Of a stretch of 64,000 bases of DNA, positions 60,213 to 64,000 are shown piece by piece. The translations under genes and the position numbers were made by a program. Within the stretch, counting starts at the first letter, position 1. Each line of letters starts with the position of its first letter. Source of the DNA: Actinomycetes bacterium (GTDB lineage: Bacteria > Actinomycetota > Thermoleophilia > RBG-16-64-13); the NCBI GenBank assembly GCA_024637035.1, contig JAGXFW010000016.1, positions 310,001-374,000 on the forward strand, given 5' to 3'. The notes beneath the pieces were generated by a model that was not told the origin of the DNA, did not search any database, and saw only the letters and a list, made by a program, of their open reading frames with translations.

Positions 60213-62873
60213 TCACCTCCCGGCAGCGTTGCTGTAGCGGTCCGCTGTTCGCTTCCCCACTCGCGTCAAGACCCTGGTTCCATCGCCAAGACTCAAGGCG
60301 ACCCATCCCGACTCGTCGGTCCTCGCCGACGCGACACCGGCGACGGTCAGTTCACGCAAGATCTCCGGGGCCGGATGCCCGAAGCTGTTGCCCTTCCCCG
60401 CCGAGATCACCGCCACAGCGGGAGACAGGTCTCGCAACAGCGTGGCCGACACCGCCCCCGCGCTGCCGTGATGCGGAACGACGAGCCCGTGGACTCTCGG
60501 CAGCGGATAGCGACTCAATACGGGTGCTTCCGCGTCGCCCGGCACGAGTATAGCAAGGTGAGAAACCACCACTACCGTGACGATCGAGGCGTCGTTCACC
60601 TGAGAACTGGAAAGCGGCAGACCGACCGGCGGCGCCACCTGCCCAGATGGCGCTGTGCCCGACCATTCCGCGTCGACGAGGTTGCTCGCTCCCCATGAGC
60701 CTGCGCCGGTGGCGCCCAGCGGTCGGGGCGGCGCGAAGATCTCGAGCCTGATGTCTCCCACCTGCAGCGAGCCCCGCGTTCCGACCAGGACGTGCCGCGC
60801 CCCCTGCTGCACAGCCTTCTCTCTCACGGATAGATAGAGATCGGCCTCGCTCGATGTGCCGCTGCCGAACCGGGTATCGGTCGCGGGGGGTTCGGCCGCT
60901 GGACTGTGGGCCGCGACCCCACCCACGACCACGTGGTCCACCAGAGTGCCGATGGGCACGTCGTCCACGATCTCATCGAGTCCCGCGAAGTGATCGGCGT
61001 GTGGATGGGTCACGATCACGACATCGAGCTTGTCGACACCGAGCTCCCGAAGCCGTGCGCCAAGATCGCACTCACGAGGTCCTCCGTCGATCAGCACCGC
61101 TCTCCTGTCCGGTGACCGCACGAGGACGGCGCTTCCCTCGCCCACATCCAGCACCCGCACCTCGCCGGTGATGGGCCACGTGCGCCCCGCCCACCAGATC
61201 GCGGCCCGGGCCTCCGCGTGCAACGCCGCTTCCAGACAACCCAAGGTCAGCAGCGAGCCTGCGAGCATCAGCACGACGATGCGACGGCGTCGCGTGCGCC
61301 CGACCCCGACCCACGAAGCGCGACGGCGGGCGACGAGGAACCCACCCACAGAGCCGGCGATCATCGCGCCGGCAACCGGAAGCGACCCCGGCGTGAGCAC
61401 GGGAGCGCACGCGAAGAACCGGGAGACCACGCTGATCCACCCCATCAGCACACCCGCCCCGGTGTTGAGCGGACCGCAGAATCCCTCCCACACGAACCCC
61501 AAGACCACGCTGCCCGCACCGACAGCCATCACGAACGGCACGACTGGAACCACGAGAAGGTTGGCGACCACCCCCACCACCGACACCTGACCGAACGTGA
61601 GCATGGCCACAGGCGCCGTGCCCAAGGAAGCAGCGAGCGATACCGCGATCCCACCGGCTATGGCGCCCGGCAGGAAGCGCTCCAAGCGGGCCTGCAGGGG
61701 CCGAGCCAGCAGCAGCAGCGCGGCGACGGCACTGAACGACAGTTGGAACCCTGGGCCCGTCACCGCGGGTGGGTCCCTGGCCAGCACGACCACGGCGGCG
61801 AGTCCGAGCGCGGACCATGGATCGCGCCCCCGGCCCGCGAGGCCGGCCCCCAGCAAGACCAGGGTCATGGTAGCCGCGCGAGTGACCGACGGCCCAGCAC
61901 CCGTGAGGAGCGCGAAAACGACCACGAGCGCGCCGGCTCCCCCGACCTGGCCCCAGGGCGGCGTGCTCAAGCGGCGCAACGCCAGCAGGGCCACGCCGGC
62001 CAGGGCGCCCACATGCAGGCCGCTCACAGCCAGCAGATGGGCGGTACCGGCCCGGCGAAAGGAGTCGAGTACGTCGTCGGGCATGCCTCCTTTCTCACCC
62101 AGGATCACACCGCGCAGCAAGCCCGAACTCGCCGGGTGGACACCGAGGGACAGATGCCTCCTCGCACCGTCTCGGAGCCGATCGAGGGCACCCTCGGTGC
62201 CGCCCCTACGCCCCAGGGCGTGCAACTGGTTGGGCGTCGTCGCAAGCACCGAGGCGATGCCTTGCCGTCGCAGCCACCCGACCTCGTCGAATTCGCCATC
62301 CTCCGCCGCCTCAAGGGGCGCACGCAGGACGCCCTCGACGCGGATCTCCCAGCCTTCACCGATCGATCCGGACAAGGCCGAACCGTCGCCGTTCCGCAAA
62401 ACCGACCGTCCATCCTCGATGCCTTCGATCTCGAGCAGCACCCCTTCACCCCGGCCTCGCGGGCCGAGCGATCGGGCGGGCGCGATGAGCGAACCCCCAC
62501 GCTCCCTTACCTCCCCCGTCACTACGACGGCGCCCTCGAAACGGCCGCCCTCCGCGAGTTCCCCGCTTGAGAACTCGAACATGTACAGCGAACCCCAGGC
62601 CGCTCCCACGCTAAGAGAGAGAGCGACCAGCACCAACGGCAGGACGCCGACGGCGGGCGTACTAACAGCCGGGCCCACGCTGTCGCGCCAGGCGACGGCC
62701 ACCGCGACGCCGGCGAACAGGGCCGTGAGGAGGAAGAGCGGAAGCGGGTCCGGGGACAGCACGCCGGCCGATGCGATGCCGATGGATGCCGCGAGCAAGG
62801 CCGAGCGGGAAAGTCCCGCGCGGTCTATCAGCCAAATCGAAAGCCGAGACGCGAGGACTTCCGGGCGCTTCAC
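60213..62873 (-). CDS. comEC: ComEC/Rec2 DNA-uptake channel protein
   Basis: An 886-residue membrane protein that forms the inner-membrane channel for transforming DNA. It has a hydrophobic N-terminal part with an OB-like loop (about 90-220), the competence domain with GLLRGVILGEKGGMPDDVL and TAHLLAVSGLHVGALAG (about 235-500), and a metallo-beta-lactamase-like domain (about 590-886) whose metal motif is HPHADHFAGLDE, followed by VPGDAEAP and VVPHHGSAGA. The start is GTG at 62873, overlapping comEA by four bases. DNA uptake would also need a pilus; pilT is in the window but far away. Confidence 0.94.
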   Translation of the reverse strand: MKRPEVLASRLSIWLIDRAGLSRSALLAASIGIASAGVLSPDPLPLFLLTALFAGVAVAVAWRDSVGPAVSTPAVGVLPLVLVALSLSVGAAWGSLYMFEFSSGELAEGGRFEGAVVVTGEVRERGGSLIAPARSLGPRGRGEGVLLEIEGIEDGRSVLRNGDGSALSGSIGEGWEIRVEGVLRAPLEAAEDGEFDEVGWLRRQGIASVLATTPNQLHALGRRGGTEGALDRLRDGARRHLSLGVHPASSGLLRGVILGEKGGMPDDVLDSFRRAGTAHLLAVSGLHVGALAGVALLALRRLSTPPWGQVGGAGALVVVFALLTGAGPSVTRAATMTLVLLGAGLAGRGRDPWSALGLAAVVVLARDPPAVTGPGFQLSFSAVAALLLLARPLQARLERFLPGAIAGGIAVSLAASLGTAPVAMLTFGQVSVVGVVANLLVVPVVPFVMAVGAGSVVLGFVWEGFCGPLNTGAGVLMGWISVVSRFFACAPVLTPGSLPVAGAMIAGSVGGFLVARRRASWVGVGRTRRRRIVVLMLAGSLLTLGCLEAALHAEARAAIWWAGRTWPITGEVRVLDVGEGSAVLVRSPDRRAVLIDGGPRECDLGARLRELGVDKLDVVIVTHPHADHFAGLDEIVDDVPIGTLVDHVVVGGVAAHSPAAEPPATDTRFGSGTSSEADLYLSVREKAVQQGARHVLVGTRGSLQVGDIRLEIFAPPRPLGATGAGSWGASNLVDAEWSGTAPSGQVAPPVGLPLSSSQVNDASIVTVVVVSHLAILVPGDAEAPVLSRYPLPRVHGLVVPHHGSAGAVSATLLRDLSPAVAVISAGKGNSFGHPAPEILRELTVAGVASARTDESGWVALSLGDGTRVLTRVGKRTADRYSNAAGR

Positions 62874-63601
62874 AGCGTGCAGAGGGGGCGCAATCTCTCC
62901 ACAGTGCTGGGGCCGATACCGGGAATGGCGTCGAGATCTTCGATCGAGCGGAAGGGTCCGTGCTGGTCGCGATACTCGATGATGCGCTGGGCCGTCTTCT
63001 CGCCTACTCCGGGCAGAGTATCCAGCTCCGCGACGCCGCTTGTGTTCAGGTTCACCATGACCCCGCCCGAGCCCGAGCCGGGCGCCGCCCCGGGTTCGGA
63101 GGTGCCCCCCGGCTGGCCCGCACCAGGCTGAAGGGTCGCTGCGTTCGGCGGCCGAGGATCCTCACCGACGCGCGGCACCCAGATGCAGCCGCCATCGAGA
63201 ACTCCCGCAGCGAGCGGTACGGCGTCACGATCGGCTTCGTCCGTCATCCCGCCCGCGAGAAGCAGCACTTGGAACACACGGGCGTCGGATTGCACCTCGT
63301 AGACGCCCGGACGGACAACGGCCCCCGCAAGCTGCACGAAGACATGGGCGATGGTGGTGCTCGTGACGGATACCGTCGGCGCCGCCGGATCCATCGAAGC
63401 ACCCTCGAGCGACACGGCCGCCGACCCCGGGTCGCCGGGACGGTCCAGGCCCGGGTTGGTCGCCACCCACGTGGCCTCCCCCTCAGTGTCGGGTCGGGCC
63501 TTGTCGCCCACACCCCACCACCCGACCGCCATGACTATCAACGCCGCCACGACATAGGGGACGACACGTTTGAGGGGCACTCTTGTCATGCCGACGAGCA
63601 T
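62870..63601 (-). CDS. comEA: ComEA-type DNA-binding protein with SLBB and helix-hairpin-helix domains
   Basis: A protein of about 243 residues that receives DNA outside the membrane and passes it to ComEC. One membrane helix near the N-terminus (about 15-32) is followed by a Pro/Thr/Ser-rich spacer, an SLBB domain (VQLAGAVVRPGVYEV), a glycine/proline linker and a double helix-hairpin-helix end (VNLNTSGVAELDTLPGVGEKTA and DLDAIPGIGPSTVERL) that binds DNA. The start is not settled: ATG at 63601, ATG at 63589, or a TTG at 63679; none has a good Shine-Dalgarno. Coupled to comEC by GTGA. Confidence 0.9.
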   Translation of the reverse strand: MLVGMTRVPLKRVVPYVVAALIVMAVGWWGVGDKARPDTEGEATWVATNPGLDRPGDPGSAAVSLEGASMDPAAPTVSVTSTTIAHVFVQLAGAVVRPGVYEVQSDARVFQVLLLAGGMTDEADRDAVPLAAGVLDGGCIWVPRVGEDPRPPNAATLQPGAGQPGGTSEPGAAPGSGSGGVMVNLNTSGVAELDTLPGVGEKTAQRIIEYRDQHGPFRSIEDLDAIPGIGPSTVERLRPLCTL

Positions 63602-63757
63602 ATGCGGCGGCGACGGCCGGACGATATCCGCCAAAAGTACCAGGGTGGCGCTCGGGGATTCCGGGCGGTGGTGGGGCAAAGAAGAAGGCGGCCCGGCCGG
63701 CGATCTTAAGCCGGCACGGACCGCCCGAGCATGCGCCCGTTTGTCGAGCCCCAGCAG

Positions 63758-63822
63758 GCTGCTGAAAAGTGACGCCGCGCCGCCCAGTGCGCCTGGGGGC
63801 CGAGGCTTCCCTCTTCAGCAGC
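63758..63822. repeat. Nested inverted repeat between rubrerythrin and comEA genes
   Basis: GCTGCTGAA (63758-63766) and TTCAGCAGC (63814-63822) form a 9-bp outer stem; an inner CCCAG/CTGGG hairpin lies within. On the plus strand TTTCTAG follows the outer stem. It may end rubrerythrin transcription or be a small structured RNA element. The rest of 63602-63830 shows no gene. Confidence 0.45.
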
Positions 63823-63830
63823 TTTCTAGT

Positions 63831-64000
63831 CTAGTAGGCTTCGACCCAGAGTTCGAAATGAGCCTGTGGGTGGTCGCACGCGGGGCACACGCTGGGAGCG
63901 CCCGCTCCTTCGTGCACGTGTCCGCAATTGCCACACTTCCAACGGGCGTCAGGCACGTCGCTGGTGAACACCGTACCCGCCTCGAGGTTCGCGAGCAGCT
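63831..64000 (-). CDS. Rubrerythrin, C-terminal rubredoxin-like part (cut by window edge)
   Basis: About 55 residues are encoded, continuing beyond base 64000. The sequence has a rubredoxin-like iron site: WKCGNCGHVHEG and SVCPACDHPQAHFELW, two CxxC pairs spaced as in rubrerythrin; the preceding LLANLEAGTVFTSDVPDAR is also typical. Rubrerythrins reduce hydrogen peroxide in anaerobes with a di-iron site in the missing N-terminal part. This supports an anaerobic or oxygen-sensitive organism. The stop TAG is at 63831-63833. Confidence 0.9.
   Translation of the reverse strand, partial: LLANLEAGTVFTSDVPDARWKCGNCGHVHEGAGAPSVCPACDHPQAHFELWVEAY

Noticed and set aside
61218-62982. Two long plus-strand frames
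   Set aside because: They run opposite comEC and have low-complexity Arg/Pro/Thr composition typical of shadow frames.
1-64000. CRISPR array, insertion sequence or prophage
   Set aside because: No regularly spaced repeats, transposase, integrase or phage structural genes were seen; the holin-like protein at 29948 belongs to a chromosomal family.

Overview
This is a 64 kb piece of a high-G+C bacterial chromosome, roughly two thirds G+C by eye, densely packed with ordinary housekeeping genes. Most genes lie on the minus strand in long runs joined by 1-14 base overlaps, with frequent GTG and TTG starts. The gene set suggests an anaerobic or oxygen-sensitive actinobacterium, perhaps of the Coriobacteriia type: a PafB/PafC-like WYL pair, a mycobacterial-type 4-TM holin-like protein, a Rex redox repressor, a rubrerythrin and an ADP-forming acetyl-CoA ligase. 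This placement is inference; no rRNA or marker alignment was possible.

Layout. 1-9.9 kb (minus): clpP-clpX-lon-valS-folC, then a 44-aa membrane protein, a zinc-ribbon membrane protein, ndk and a maf gene cut by the window edge. 9.9-12.0 kb: tig, preceded by five tRNA genes (Pro-Gly-Arg-His-Leu) behind a promoter with a perfect TATAAT. 12.1-20.3 kb: a stand-alone Lrp/AsnC effector domain, a sugar-nucleotide epimerase, mtnP with a DUF1844-like gene, membrane and GCS2-family ligase genes, an ECF sigma/anti-sigma pair, and rex with its own operator. 20.5-30 kb: an unknown gene, tRNA-Pro(CGG), then addA/addB for double-strand break repair, divergent from the WYL pair and the holin-like gene. 30.3-39 kb: cell-envelope and signalling genes (solitary pilT, a histone-deacetylase-fold enzyme, NlpC/P60 peptidase, a CwlM-like amidase without signal peptide, CapA, and a GAF-PAS-GAF-PP2C phosphatase). 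39-45.7 kb: a fumarase/aspartase-family lyase, a GNAT protein, a MidA-type methyltransferase, a GyrI-like domain and a rearranged acetyl-CoA ligase. 45.8-47.2 kb: the only clearly foreign-looking stretch, with lower G+C, carrying a PIN-domain gene and a gene with a HEPN-type RNxxxH motif just beyond the 3' end of ssrA. 47.2-60 kb: ssrA (tmRNA), smpB, rnr, hrcA-dnaJ-prmA, hemW, two small membrane proteins, lepA, murJ, and rpsT on the plus strand. 59-64 kb: comEA-comEC-holA and the C-terminal end of a rubrerythrin.

Together the genes cover protein quality control (Tig, ClpXP, Lon, HrcA/DnaJ, tmRNA-SmpB-RNase R), DNA repair and uptake, envelope growth and redox control. The best candidate for something undescribed is the PIN + HEPN-like two-gene cassette next to ssrA. 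Secondary points are an AddA that carries an AddB-type iron-sulfur cysteine signature, a short tmRNA tag, a nearly leaderless smpB and several uncharacterised small or repeat-bearing proteins.
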